From assembly GCA_029242745.1 (NCBI GenBank), contig JAQWTI010000016.1:49034-113033 (forward strand): DNA of 64,000 nucleotides, given 5' to 3'. The stretch's first letter is position 1. Every line of letters begins with the position of its first letter. The stretch is from Acidimicrobiales bacterium. Lineage in GTDB: Bacteria; Actinomycetota; Acidimicrobiia; Acidimicrobiales; MedAcidi-G1. Below the pieces are notes generated by a model that did no database searches, had not been told where the DNA came from, and saw nothing but the letters and a program-made list of their open reading frames with translations. Position numbers and translations under genes: made by a program. Positions 44,173 to 52,471 of the stretch are shown here, piece after piece.

Positions 44173-45912
44173 ATGGAAAATCTCGTTCATATAGAACGTG
44201 GACATTTTGTCCCCATGGCCGACGGCACCAAACTGGTGACCGACGTGTACCACCCTGCTGGAGATGGTCCTTGGCCGACCCTTGTCTTTCGGGTTCGTGG
44301 CAGCCTGTCCACTGGTTTTATCACACACGTCTTAATGCTCAATCCAGTTCTTGCCGTTGAGCGTGGCTACGCAGTGGTCATTCAGCAGGTGCGTGGTCGC
44401 GGACTCTCGGAAGGAGAGTGGTATCCGTTCTTCAACGAAGGAAGTGATGGAGCGGATTGTGTCCGTTGGGTATTGGATCAGTCGTGGTGCGATGGCCGGA
44501 TTGGAACCTATGGCACCGCATATTCAGCCTTCTCGGCTCTGGAGCTAGTCGCCCAAGGCTTCGATGAAGTCAAGGCATGCACCGTGTTGGGCACCAACGC
44601 CAATCCCTACGACAATTGGATCTACACCTCCGAATGTTTTGAACTCGGCTGGAATGTCTATTGGGCCTACATGTTGGGGATCGAATCGATAGGACGCCTT
44701 GAGTGCAGTGACGAGGAGCGGGCGCAAAGCAAGTCGGATCTTTCACAAGCGATTATTGATCTACCTGACGTCGTCAGACGACTCCCCATCAGTCAGCATC
44801 CAGAACTCCGCGACGGAGTGTCACCGTGTTACGAAGACTGGCTTGAGCACTCCTCGTACGATGAGTACTGGGACTCGATAAACATTCTCAAGAAAGCCCC
44901 ACAGATTTCTGCACCAATTCTCAGCATTGTGGGCTGGCACGATAACTTCCTTAAATCGCATTTTGACCTCTACCGGAAAATCACCAGTGTGGGTGCTGAG
45001 CCAGGGCGCTCAAATCATCGGATGGTTGTGGGCCCATGGGAACACGCAAGTTACGTCAACCCGTTCTCAACGAGTGCCAACGGGGTATGGAACTTCGGAC
45101 TTGAGGCATCTTCAGGGGTCGGACTTTCCGGCGCACTTGTCCTTGACTGGATGGACAGGTGGGTTAAGGAGGAGACAAACGACAAAGTAAGTGGCGTCCG
45201 GTACTGGCAGATGGGTGAGAACCATTGGAACGACGTAGACGTATGGCCACCTTCCAGCGTGGAGACTTGTTGGTATCTGAGTTCAGAGAGTGGCGCCGCG
45301 GCGATGCGTAATGAAGGTGAGCTGGCACTTGAAGCGCCTGATCAACAGGGTGCTGACGTGTTTGAATACGATCCAGCGGATCCGACTCCAACTGTGGGTG
45401 GAAAGATCCTGATGCCGTTTATTCAACTCGCTGGGGTATACGACCAGACGTCGGTTGAGGAACGGTCTGACGTGGCCTGCTACACCAGTCCGGTGTTGAC
45501 CGAATCTGTTGTAGTGACCGGCCCTGTTAAGTGCGTGTTATGGGTAAGCACCAGTGCGCAGGACACTGACTTCACCGCCAAGTTGGTGGATGTCGAACCT
45601 AATGGGATTGCTGCGAATCTTGCTGATGGAATCGTGCGTTTAAGTAAGACTTTCCCGAAGCATGTAAACCATCCGGGGACTGTCCGAGAGGTTGAAATTG
45701 ATCTATGGGATCTAGGCCACACATTCCTTCCCGGCCATCAAATCCGACTTGAAGTCGCTTCGGCGAATTTTCCGAGGTTTGATAGGAATCTCAACATCAT
45801 TGAAGGCTCTGGATTTCCCTCAATTGATGATGCAGTGACGGCTACCCAAGCCGTGTACCACGATGCGGATCGGCCAAGTCGGCTTCTCCTGACAGTGGCT
45901 ACCCGTGCATAG
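44173..45912 (+). CDS. CocE/NonD-family hydrolase-like protein without the nucleophilic Ser
   Basis: 579-residue alpha/beta-hydrolase-fold protein with the X-Pro-dipeptidyl-peptidase (S15/CocE) layout: N-terminal MADGTKLVTDVYHPAG, catalytic domain, helical cap, and C-terminal jelly roll (LWDLGHTFLPGHQIRLEV). The nucleophile elbow, normally GxSYxG, reads YGTAYSAFSAL: Ser is replaced by Ala. The Asp (SIVGWHDNF) and His (VVGPWEHAS) of the triad are kept. Related enzymes hydrolyse esters or amides, and this member may have lost hydrolysis. AGGGAG about 9 nt before ATG 44173 supports the start. Confidence 0.85.
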   Translation: MENLVHIERGHFVPMADGTKLVTDVYHPAGDGPWPTLVFRVRGSLSTGFITHVLMLNPVLAVERGYAVVIQQVRGRGLSEGEWYPFFNEGSDGADCVRWVLDQSWCDGRIGTYGTAYSAFSALELVAQGFDEVKACTVLGTNANPYDNWIYTSECFELGWNVYWAYMLGIESIGRLECSDEERAQSKSDLSQAIIDLPDVVRRLPISQHPELRDGVSPCYEDWLEHSSYDEYWDSINILKKAPQISAPILSIVGWHDNFLKSHFDLYRKITSVGAEPGRSNHRMVVGPWEHASYVNPFSTSANGVWNFGLEASSGVGLSGALVLDWMDRWVKEETNDKVSGVRYWQMGENHWNDVDVWPPSSVETCWYLSSESGAAAMRNEGELALEAPDQQGADVFEYDPADPTPTVGGKILMPFIQLAGVYDQTSVEERSDVACYTSPVLTESVVVTGPVKCVLWVSTSAQDTDFTAKLVDVEPNGIAANLADGIVRLSKTFPKHVNHPGTVREVEIDLWDLGHTFLPGHQIRLEVASANFPRFDRNLNIIEGSGFPSIDDAVTATQAVYHDADRPSRLLLTVATRA

Positions 45913-45923
45913 TCAGCCGAGAT

Positions 45924-46325
45924 TTAAGAGACTCGTACGGTTGCAGTTCCAGTTAGGACCAGATCTCCGCCAGACCGAATCAACTTGACGTCGCATTCGG
46001 CGACTTCTTCACCGTCATCGGAGTTCGTAGCGGTCACCACGCCAGAAGCTTCGACGTAGTCGCCTTCGAAGACGTTGGCTACGAATCTGACCTTCAGGCG
46101 CTTGATTGAAGCAGGACCTGTCCAATCAATCAGCATGTTGGCGATGTAACCAACGTTGAGTGGACCTTGATTAATTCTTGAATTCGTTTCACCGTTGCTT
46201 TCAGTCACAGGTTCGAAGTGAATTGGATTGGGATCACGGAGGATCGCAGCCATAAGCGCCATTCGTTCTGCAGTTACCGGCCCGTGGGACCAGGTAGGGA
46301 TGGGGTCCCCCACGTTGATATTCAA
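45924..46325 (-). CDS. MaoC-like dehydratase subunit
   Basis: Hot-dog-fold (R)-hydratase domain, 133 residues. The MaoC hydratase motif is ILRDPNPIHFEP, giving the catalytic Asp/His pair, and SRINQGPLNVGYIANML follows. It starts at TTG 46325, overlapping the stop of the upstream hot-dog gene (TTGA). Together they resemble two-subunit enoyl-CoA hydratases such as ChsH1/ChsH2 of cholesterol side-chain degradation, though the DUF35 part of ChsH2 is absent. Confidence 0.85.
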   Translation of the reverse strand: MNINVGDPIPTWSHGPVTAERMALMAAILRDPNPIHFEPVTESNGETNSRINQGPLNVGYIANMLIDWTGPASIKRLKVRFVANVFEGDYVEASGVVTATNSDDGEEVAECDVKLIRSGGDLVLTGTATVRVS

Positions 46326-46780
46326 CTTGACTGACCTCCGGGAGTTGGACCGGTCCTAAGGAAAAGCCAGGTGTTGGTGATACGGGCTACAAGTTCGCCC
46401 ACATCAGTTAGTTCGATTTGGAAAACAACGGCATCAAACGCGCCTGCTTGCCTACCTATCTTCCGCTCAACAGAAAGTATCTGGCCCTGAGCATGGTATT
46501 TGATACCTTCTTCCAGAGGCCTAAGGATCTCCCAGTCGTATTCGCCGGCACGGACAGCATCAGCTGATTCCGCCAGACATAGATCGAAGATTTCCTGATA
46601 GGTAAGACCGACGGCTGCGAGGGGAGCATGGAAGAGGAAACTTGGGTGGGCGTAGGTGGATGAGGGTTTCTTTCCAGCCGTAGCTTCGGTTAAGAGATAG
46701 TTCTCCCAGTGTTCGATTTTGTAGAAACCGGGTGGAAATCTGTATCCCTCCAGCAACTTCATCTGTTCGACAGGTATCAC
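46322..46780 (-). CDS. MaoC/FAS1-like dehydratase partner subunit
   Basis: 152-residue hot-dog protein of the FAS1-type dehydratase N-terminal-domain kind (PSSTYAHPSFLFHAPL, then EYDWEILRPLEEGIKYHAQGQILSVERKIG). It lacks the D-x-x-x-x-H hydratase motif, so it is probably the non-catalytic half of a heteromeric enoyl-CoA hydratase with the downstream MaoC subunit, to which it is coupled by a 4-nt overlap. The pair is convergent with the CocE-like gene. Confidence 0.82.
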   Translation of the reverse strand: MIPVEQMKLLEGYRFPPGFYKIEHWENYLLTEATAGKKPSSTYAHPSFLFHAPLAAVGLTYQEIFDLCLAESADAVRAGEYDWEILRPLEEGIKYHAQGQILSVERKIGRQAGAFDAVVFQIELTDVGELVARITNTWLFLRTGPTPGGQSS

Positions 46781-46861
46781 AGTCCAAAGGTCCTAGTTGG
46801 CTCGAAGGTATAGGTATCTAGTGGGTATAAGTTTGGTTCCAAATAAGTGGTAAAGGAAATG

Positions 46862-47398
46862 ATGATCGACAACAAAACTCTTTCAGACAGTATGCAACTG
46901 CTTTTGGATGAGCGAGAGATATGGCGTCTAATGGTTGAGTACTTTGACGCGGTTGATGCGCTAGATCCCAAACGTGCTGTGCGGATATTCAGTGATGATG
47001 TCATTGGTGACTTTATGACTGGCCGTGTCTACGAAGGTCCGAAACCCATAGAAAGGGCACTCGGAAAAATTCTTCTGCAGTATGAGCAAACGAGTCACCA
47101 CATCACTAATCATCGAGTCGAGATAGTGGGCGACACGGCATCGGCATGTACATGGATATATGCCTTTCACCGTATGGCGGAAACTGATGATGTTTGGCAC
47201 CTTTGGGCTCGTCACGTTGATGAACTGAAACGTGTAGATGGATTGTGGAAAGTATCGAACCGGGTGCTTTGTGCAATCGATTCAGAACCAAAGTGGGATG
47301 CAATCAAATCTGATTGGTACTACGGCCACCCTGGACGGCGTGATCGGGCGATTTTGGAGGCTGAGTTGGGCAGAACCCCAGACGGCCAGCGCTCGTAA
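46862..47398 (+). CDS. SnoaL-like protein
   Basis: About 178 residues, SnoaL_4/NTF2-like: LLLDEREIWRLMVEYFDAVDALD, FSDDVIGDFMTGRVYEG, HHITNHRVEIVGDTAS, WHLWARHVDELKRVDGLWKV. The start is ambiguous among GTG 46847, ATG 46859 and ATG 46862; AGGA at 46854-46857 favours 46862. The stop overlaps the next SDR start by one base (TAATG). Substrate unknown. Confidence 0.8.
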   Translation: MIDNKTLSDSMQLLLDEREIWRLMVEYFDAVDALDPKRAVRIFSDDVIGDFMTGRVYEGPKPIERALGKILLQYEQTSHHITNHRVEIVGDTASACTWIYAFHRMAETDDVWHLWARHVDELKRVDGLWKVSNRVLCAIDSEPKWDAIKSDWYYGHPGRRDRAILEAELGRTPDGQRS

Positions 47399-48213
47399 TG
47401 GTTGTCAATAGTCCGTTTAGTGTGGAGAACCGGACCATATGGGTTACTGGTTCGTCTCGCGGTATTGGCCTCGGGGTGGGTCGACATCTGCTGGAACAGG
47501 GCGCTCGTGTCATCTTTCATTCCCGCGACAGGGAGCGGCTCAATGACCAGTTGTCTGAGTTAGGTAGTGCACCTGAAGTAACTGCTGTTTCCTGCGATGT
47601 CCGGGATCCGGAAGACGTCCAGGAAGCAGTGGCAGAGATAGCTCGAATTCACGGGAAGTTGGACGGCCTCGTGGCCAACGTTGGGGGAGCCTCTCATGGA
47701 CCCGCTGCGGAAACTGTTCCGGCTCAATGGGCCAAGATGATTGAACTTAATCTTTCCGCCTCGTTCTACTCTGCACAAGCGTCTCGTCAGCTACTCGTTG
47801 AATCTGATCTTGGTTCAGTGGTCTTTGTTGGTGCTGTGGCTGCTTTTAATCCGACTCCGATGTTTGCTGGCTATGGCGCAGCCAAGGCTGGTGTTGAGCA
47901 CTTGGTTGGCAGTCTTGCCGCCGAATGGGGCCCGGAGGTCCGTGTCAATGCGGTTTCACCAGGTCTGGTTCTGACCCAAGGCTCCCTGACCGCTGTCTTT
48001 GGGGGTTCAGAAGAATTGGCAGATCGTGCTGGGGTTACAACTGCCGTCGGCCGTCTCGGCCAGCCAGCAGATATTGGTTTGGCATGCCAGTATCTGCTTT
48101 CTCCAGCATCAGCCTTTGTGTCCGGCACTGTTCTCAAGATTGACGGTGGTCCAGTGGAGGGACCTACACAGAGGATTCTCTCAGCCGTCGATGCTCTGAA
48201 ACATCTGAGCTAA
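47398..48213 (+). CDS. SDR-family protein lacking the catalytic Ser
   Basis: Short-chain dehydrogenase fold, 271 residues: TGSSRGIGLGVG, ANVGG, Tyr/Lys in FAGYGAAKAG and DGGPVEG near the end. The catalytic Ser position, usually ISS in this strand, reads VFVGAVAAF, so Ser appears replaced by Ala. Activity may be reduced or changed. Coupled to the upstream SnoaL gene and followed by a ligase gene. Confidence 0.87.
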   Translation: MVVNSPFSVENRTIWVTGSSRGIGLGVGRHLLEQGARVIFHSRDRERLNDQLSELGSAPEVTAVSCDVRDPEDVQEAVAEIARIHGKLDGLVANVGGASHGPAAETVPAQWAKMIELNLSASFYSAQASRQLLVESDLGSVVFVGAVAAFNPTPMFAGYGAAKAGVEHLVGSLAAEWGPEVRVNAVSPGLVLTQGSLTAVFGGSEELADRAGVTTAVGRLGQPADIGLACQYLLSPASAFVSGTVLKIDGGPVEGPTQRILSAVDALKHLS

Positions 48214-48232
48214 GTGCTTGCAGGCTTGGCCA

Positions 48233-49753
48233 ATGTCTAATTCAAGGTTGTCAGCTTCTGTAGCGACACTGCTGTTGTCTCGAGCCGCCCAGTCCCCCGA
48301 CAAGGTGGTCATCCGGTCGGATCAAGGAAATATTACGTACGGGGAAATAGAGGAGAGGTCCCGAGTAATTGCTAACAATCTTTCTGCTGCGGGTGTTCGA
48401 AGGGGCGACAGCGTGGCCACACTGCTGCAGGAGACTCATCAGGTCGTACCAGTTTGGTTTGCATGTGCTCGCTCTGGGTTCGTTGAAGTTCCATTGAGTG
48501 GTGAACTCAAGGGCGATTTACTGGCTGAGGCCGTCAATGGCGCTGGCTGCTCAGTAATGGTCATAAGCGGTAATTCAGAAGCAGTCCAGCAACTCGGGAC
48601 GATGGAGAAAAGGTTGCCGCCGATATCGGATTTTGCGGATCTCGAATGCGCGAGAAGTACCAATCAGTTCAGTGACTCGCCATTGGAGCTAGATGAAGTT
48701 TCTCTGATCCTCTACACCAGTGGAACAACAGGTCGCTCCAAAGGCGTCAGGCTCACAGATCGTATGACTTTGCGGTTGGCTTGGTCGGTCATTGATAATG
48801 CCGGGCTCACAAGTGACGACATTCTCTTAACTGTGTTCCCACTTCACCACATAGCAGCCAGGTTCGTCTCAGTGGTTGCTGCCATGTTGATCGATAGCGA
48901 AGTGGTGGTTAGGGAAAGGTTCTCGGCTAGCCGTTTCTGGGAGGTCTGTGCTGACCACGGAGTGACTGCAATCCATTATCTGGGGACGCTTCCAATGATG
49001 CTCTGGAATCAACCCAATCTCCCTGAAAATGAGCAGAGTTCTGTACGAGTTGCTTATGGGGCTGGTATGCCAGAAGAAATCGAAGAAGGCTTTTCCAAGA
49101 GGTTTGATCTTGAGATATTCGAACTTTACGGATCAACAGAACAGGGTGTTGTCGCCATGTCGCGAAGAGGCGCCTCCAAGTTGGGTACCTGTGGGCGTCC
49201 GGTTGCCGATGTCGACTTAGAAATTCATGATCCAGAAGGAAACCAATGCCTGCCGACCGAAGTAGGAGAAATTGTTGTTCGAAACAGCGAACCAGGGATT
49301 TTCTTTGATGGCTACCACGGTATGCCTGAAGCCACAATTGAGGCATGGCGAGACCTTTGGTTTCGTACTGGTGACTCTGGGTTTCTTGACAAAGATGGAT
49401 ATCTGGTCTTCACAGGACGGCTGACTGATTCGATTCGGCGGCGGGGAGAAAACGTTTCAGCATGGGAAGTCGAAAGAGTTCTTGCAGAGTACGAGGGCGT
49501 GGTTGAGGTCGCAGTCTTTGGAGTTCCATCAGATATTGGTGAAGAAGAAGTTATGGCAGTAGTTGTTGGCGAACAGTTAGACCTTCAAGAACTCTGGCGA
49601 TTTGCGGCAGACAAACTGCCAAAGTTTGCCGTTCCTCGCTACATGAGGGTCCAAGACCAACTCCCAAAGACACCAACTGGGAGAGTCCAGAAGCACCAGT
49701 TGACCGGCATCGATGGAGAGACGAGAGAGTGGATTACTCAATCAAATCAGTAG
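48233..49753 (+). CDS. Acyl-CoA ligase (CaiC-like)
   Basis: Third CaiC-like ligase, 506 residues from ATG 48233 (TTG 48218 possible): LILYTSGTTGRSKGVRLT, IFELYGSTEQG, LWFRTGDSGFLDKDG, GRLTDSIRRRGENVSAWEVE and LPKTPTGRVQKHQL. Catalytic motifs are complete. It overlaps the following ApbA-like gene by 25 nt. The SDR - ligase - ApbA - hydroxyacid dehydrogenase order suggests processing of a hydroxy or keto acid. Confidence 0.9.
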   Translation: MSNSRLSASVATLLLSRAAQSPDKVVIRSDQGNITYGEIEERSRVIANNLSAAGVRRGDSVATLLQETHQVVPVWFACARSGFVEVPLSGELKGDLLAEAVNGAGCSVMVISGNSEAVQQLGTMEKRLPPISDFADLECARSTNQFSDSPLELDEVSLILYTSGTTGRSKGVRLTDRMTLRLAWSVIDNAGLTSDDILLTVFPLHHIAARFVSVVAAMLIDSEVVVRERFSASRFWEVCADHGVTAIHYLGTLPMMLWNQPNLPENEQSSVRVAYGAGMPEEIEEGFSKRFDLEIFELYGSTEQGVVAMSRRGASKLGTCGRPVADVDLEIHDPEGNQCLPTEVGEIVVRNSEPGIFFDGYHGMPEATIEAWRDLWFRTGDSGFLDKDGYLVFTGRLTDSIRRRGENVSAWEVERVLAEYEGVVEVAVFGVPSDIGEEEVMAVVVGEQLDLQELWRFAADKLPKFAVPRYMRVQDQLPKTPTGRVQKHQLTGIDGETREWITQSNQ

Positions 49754-50715
49754 CCGTCCTGGGTGCTGGTGCGCTTGGTTCGCTTTATGGCGTATGGATG
49801 TATCGCGCCGGCTTTGATGTCACTTTGGTGGCACGTGCATCGCATGTCAAAGCAATAGAAACTGACGGGTTGCAGGTTGGTTCTTCAGGTGCACGAGAGT
49901 CAGTGCCCATTCGAGCTGTGTCTGCCCCAGACCTTGTTGGCGATGTAGACCTGTTGGTTCTTGCTTGCAAGTCATTTGACAGTAGGGAAATTCTTGACAC
50001 CTGGTCTGGTACCCCAACCTTTGCATTTTCCATACAAAATGGAGTTGGTCAGTCTGCGGAACTTGTCAACCGATACGGCGCTGCCGCTGTTGGCGCTGTG
50101 TCGATGGTTGGGGCGACGATGTCTCTTCCTGGGGAAATCCAACATACTTTTGGAGGCGCCACCTATTTAGGAGACTTAGCTACTAGTACCACAGGTTCTG
50201 CGAAGGCTATTGGTCAGGCTCTATCTTCTGGAATCGAGGTGGTGGTCACGACTGACATCAAGTCGATGCAGTGGTCCAAGGCTGTTCTCGCTGTTGCTGC
50301 TATGGGTGTCGTGGGTCTAACCCGTCAGCGGTATCACAAGGTTTTTCTCGACCCGGGTAGTCGGGCGGTCTTCCTAGCGCTTGTTCGGGAAGCGGCTTTG
50401 GTGGCTGTTGCAGATGGGGCTGAGTTAGTTGACCTCCCTGGGCCTTTGGGTGTGGCAAGCCTGTTGTCCCTCGATGATGTGGAGGCGATGCTCCGCCTCG
50501 AAAAGATAGGAATAGAAATGGTTGATTCGGGTGCTACCAATATTCGGGTGTCCATATTGCAGGCCATTGATCGGAACCGCCCACTTGAGGTCGAAGCGGT
50601 ATTTACTGATGTCATATCTGTGGCCCGATTACATGAGGTAAATGTGCCACTTATTGAAAATGTAACCAGGCTCCTTAATTCGGTTAATTCGACTATTCGG
50701 GATGATGTCCAATGA
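49729..50715 (+). CDS. ApbA/PanE-family 2-ketoacid reductase
   Basis: Ketopantoate-reductase-family protein, 328 residues, starting at GTG 49729 within the preceding ligase gene. The NADPH motif is VAVLGAGALGSLYG; other family segments are FSIQNGVGQSAELV with the conserved Asn, the substrate Lys in DIKSMQWSKAVL and NRPLEVEAVF. In this catabolic context it probably reduces a 2-keto acid or an aldehyde-derived oxo group rather than serving pantothenate synthesis; this is inference. ATGA overlap with the next gene. Confidence 0.85.
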   Translation: MDYSIKSVAVLGAGALGSLYGVWMYRAGFDVTLVARASHVKAIETDGLQVGSSGARESVPIRAVSAPDLVGDVDLLVLACKSFDSREILDTWSGTPTFAFSIQNGVGQSAELVNRYGAAAVGAVSMVGATMSLPGEIQHTFGGATYLGDLATSTTGSAKAIGQALSSGIEVVVTTDIKSMQWSKAVLAVAAMGVVGLTRQRYHKVFLDPGSRAVFLALVREAALVAVADGAELVDLPGPLGVASLLSLDDVEAMLRLEKIGIEMVDSGATNIRVSILQAIDRNRPLEVEAVFTDVISVARLHEVNVPLIENVTRLLNSVNSTIRDDVQ

Positions 50716-51911
50716 AGTTGAGCGTTCTTGCGCAGATGTTAGATCTGAAGCCGGTGGAACTAAAGGCCTTGGCGTCTGTGCGAGACCTTGAACGAATGGC
50801 CAGTCGAAAACTGCCGCGTATCGTTTCAGATTTTGTCGCTGGTGGTGCAGATGGTGAGTTGACATTGCAAAGTAATCTTTCAGCTCTTGACCAGATCAAA
50901 TGGTCCCCGCGCTACTTGAGGGATGTCTCTGAACGATCGATAAGCACGGATGTTCTTGGGAAGTCGGTTGAAGTCCCTGTGATGCTTTCTCCAGCCGGCC
51001 TCGCGAGCTTGGTACATAGGGACGGAGAGTTGGCAGCGGCTAAAGCTGCAGAGAGTGCCGGAACGGTGTTTGTTGTTTCGACGGCTTCGAGCTACTCACT
51101 AGAAGAGATATCGGCCGTGACGAATGGCCGGTTGTGGTTTCAGGTTTATCTCTGGAAGAGCCGTGAAGTCGTAAAGAGCTTGGTCGAAAGGGCTGAAAAG
51201 TCTGGCTATGAGGCTTTGGTGCTTACCATCGATGTCCCCGTTGTGGGAAAGAGGGTAAGAGATGTTCGCAATGGCATGGCCATTCCTCCCCGTATCCGCC
51301 CTGGGAGTGTTATGGATGTTCTGCGTAGGCCTCGGTGGTTGGCCCACTTATTAAAAGGACCAGAATTGACGTTTGGATCTCTTACTGGGACTGTGGACCC
51401 AGAGGGTCACCAGAGCATCGCTTCCTATGTGGATCAAGAACTCAGCAATTCGGCCGCCACTTGGGACGAACTCACCTGGCTGCGGGGGATTTGGAAAGGA
51501 CCCCTTCTAGTTAAAGGGATTGTTGCTACGGAGGATGCGAGAGAGGCAGTGCGGAGGGGAGCTGATGGAATCATTGTCTCCAACCACGGTGGGCGGCAAC
51601 TGGACGGCTGTCCAGCTGCGATCGAGGTGTTGCCAGGAGTCGTTGAAGCGGTCGGGGACCGTGTTGAGGTGTTTATGGATGGCGGGGTCAGGTGCGGGAG
51701 TGATGTGATCAAAGCGAGAGCGCTTGGGGCACGCGCTGTTCTGGTAGGCCGTCCTTGGTTCTGGGGCCTGGCCGTGGGAGGTCAGGAAGGTGTTGAAAAA
51801 ATGCTCCACATTTTCTCAGATGAGATAGACCGATCTCTTGCTCTGCTGGGGTCTCCCGACTTCAAACGGGTTGATCAGTCTGCATTTTGGAGAATCGAAG
51901 ACCCAGTTTAG
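50712..51911 (+). CDS. FMN-dependent alpha-hydroxyacid dehydrogenase
   Basis: TIM-barrel flavoprotein of the lactate/glycolate/mandelate oxidase family, 399 residues. Motifs: LPRIVSDFVAGGADGE, MLSPAGLASLVH, WFQVYLWKSREVV, LTIDVPVVGKRVRDVRNG, catalytic His in IVSNHGGRQLDG, and FMDGGVRCGSDVIKARALGA. It oxidises a 2-hydroxy acid to the 2-keto acid. The start overlaps the ApbA-like stop (ATGA), so reductase and dehydrogenase are coupled and may act on the same hydroxy/keto pair. It is convergent with the UGSC selenoprotein gene (20-bp gap). Confidence 0.92.
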   Translation: MKLSVLAQMLDLKPVELKALASVRDLERMASRKLPRIVSDFVAGGADGELTLQSNLSALDQIKWSPRYLRDVSERSISTDVLGKSVEVPVMLSPAGLASLVHRDGELAAAKAAESAGTVFVVSTASSYSLEEISAVTNGRLWFQVYLWKSREVVKSLVERAEKSGYEALVLTIDVPVVGKRVRDVRNGMAIPPRIRPGSVMDVLRRPRWLAHLLKGPELTFGSLTGTVDPEGHQSIASYVDQELSNSAATWDELTWLRGIWKGPLLVKGIVATEDAREAVRRGADGIIVSNHGGRQLDGCPAAIEVLPGVVEAVGDRVEVFMDGGVRCGSDVIKARALGARAVLVGRPWFWGLAVGGQEGVEKMLHIFSDEIDRSLALLGSPDFKRVDQSAFWRIEDPV

Positions 51912-51931
51912 AGGGTCTTAAAGTTGCTTCG

Positions 51932-52471
51932 TTAGCCGGCTAGTTGGGTAGCAACGAGATCAACGATGGATTCTGCCAGGTCTGCTAATTGCTGTTGGTC
52001 AAGGGTAGAGACGGGGTGCGGTAGCACAGCCGTGGGGTAACTCTCTACTCCGAGAGTTGGACATACGGCATCAACAATGTCCTGGAAGGGTTCGGTTATG
52101 AGAAGTGACGCAGGGACCCCTAGGCGCTCTATTTGGACGGCGTCGTGCAGACTGCACGCGGTGCAAGCCCCTCAATCGCCAAGGCCCGTTATGACCATTC
52201 TTGATCGCGCTGCGACGGACTGAGCGACGTCGGCCTCTAGCGGTTTGCCGGCTGATGCCTTTGATATGACTTCAACATTGGCGATAGGAAACCGGTCGCT
52301 CAGACGGGACGCCACTTCGTTGAGAATTTGTTTAGCCTTCGGTTTCCCATTGTCGATAACCGTCAGCGTGAATGGTTGATCAGGAGCGGTCCTTGCAGCC
52401 GGCAAGAATGTCTCTACCGGATCACCTTCGTAATCGGGTCGGAGAACTACCGATATCTCACAACTAGACAT
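51932..52471 (-). CDS. UGSC-family selenoprotein (in-frame TGA = Sec)
   Basis: 179-residue protein read through a TGA at 52172-52174. The first part, starting MSSCEISVVLRPDYEGD, ends in RMVITGLGD; then TGA; then GACTACSLHDAVQIERLG, VPASLLITEPFQ, and on to TAA at 51932. The motif around the TGA is U-G-A-C followed by CSLHDAVxxE, matching the UGSC family, named for a Sec-Gly-Ser-Cys site; Ser is Ala here. Sec is residue 100. A perfect hairpin starts 14 nt after the TGA. GGAGA 6 nt before ATG 52471 sets the start, overlapping the upstream stop by 8 nt. The biochemical role of UGSC proteins is not established; a redox or dehalogenase-like role is conceivable. Confidence 0.9.
52144..52158 (-). promoter_or_regulatory. 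Bacterial SECIS hairpin (UGSC gene)
   Basis: On the coding strand CGUGCA-GUC-UGCACG forms an exact 6-bp stem from +14 to +28 after the UGA, with a GUC triloop whose G is at +20. Position, loop size and leading G fit the bacterial SECIS consensus and match the hairpin in the AhpD-like gene, where the loop G is at +21. Confidence 0.8.
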
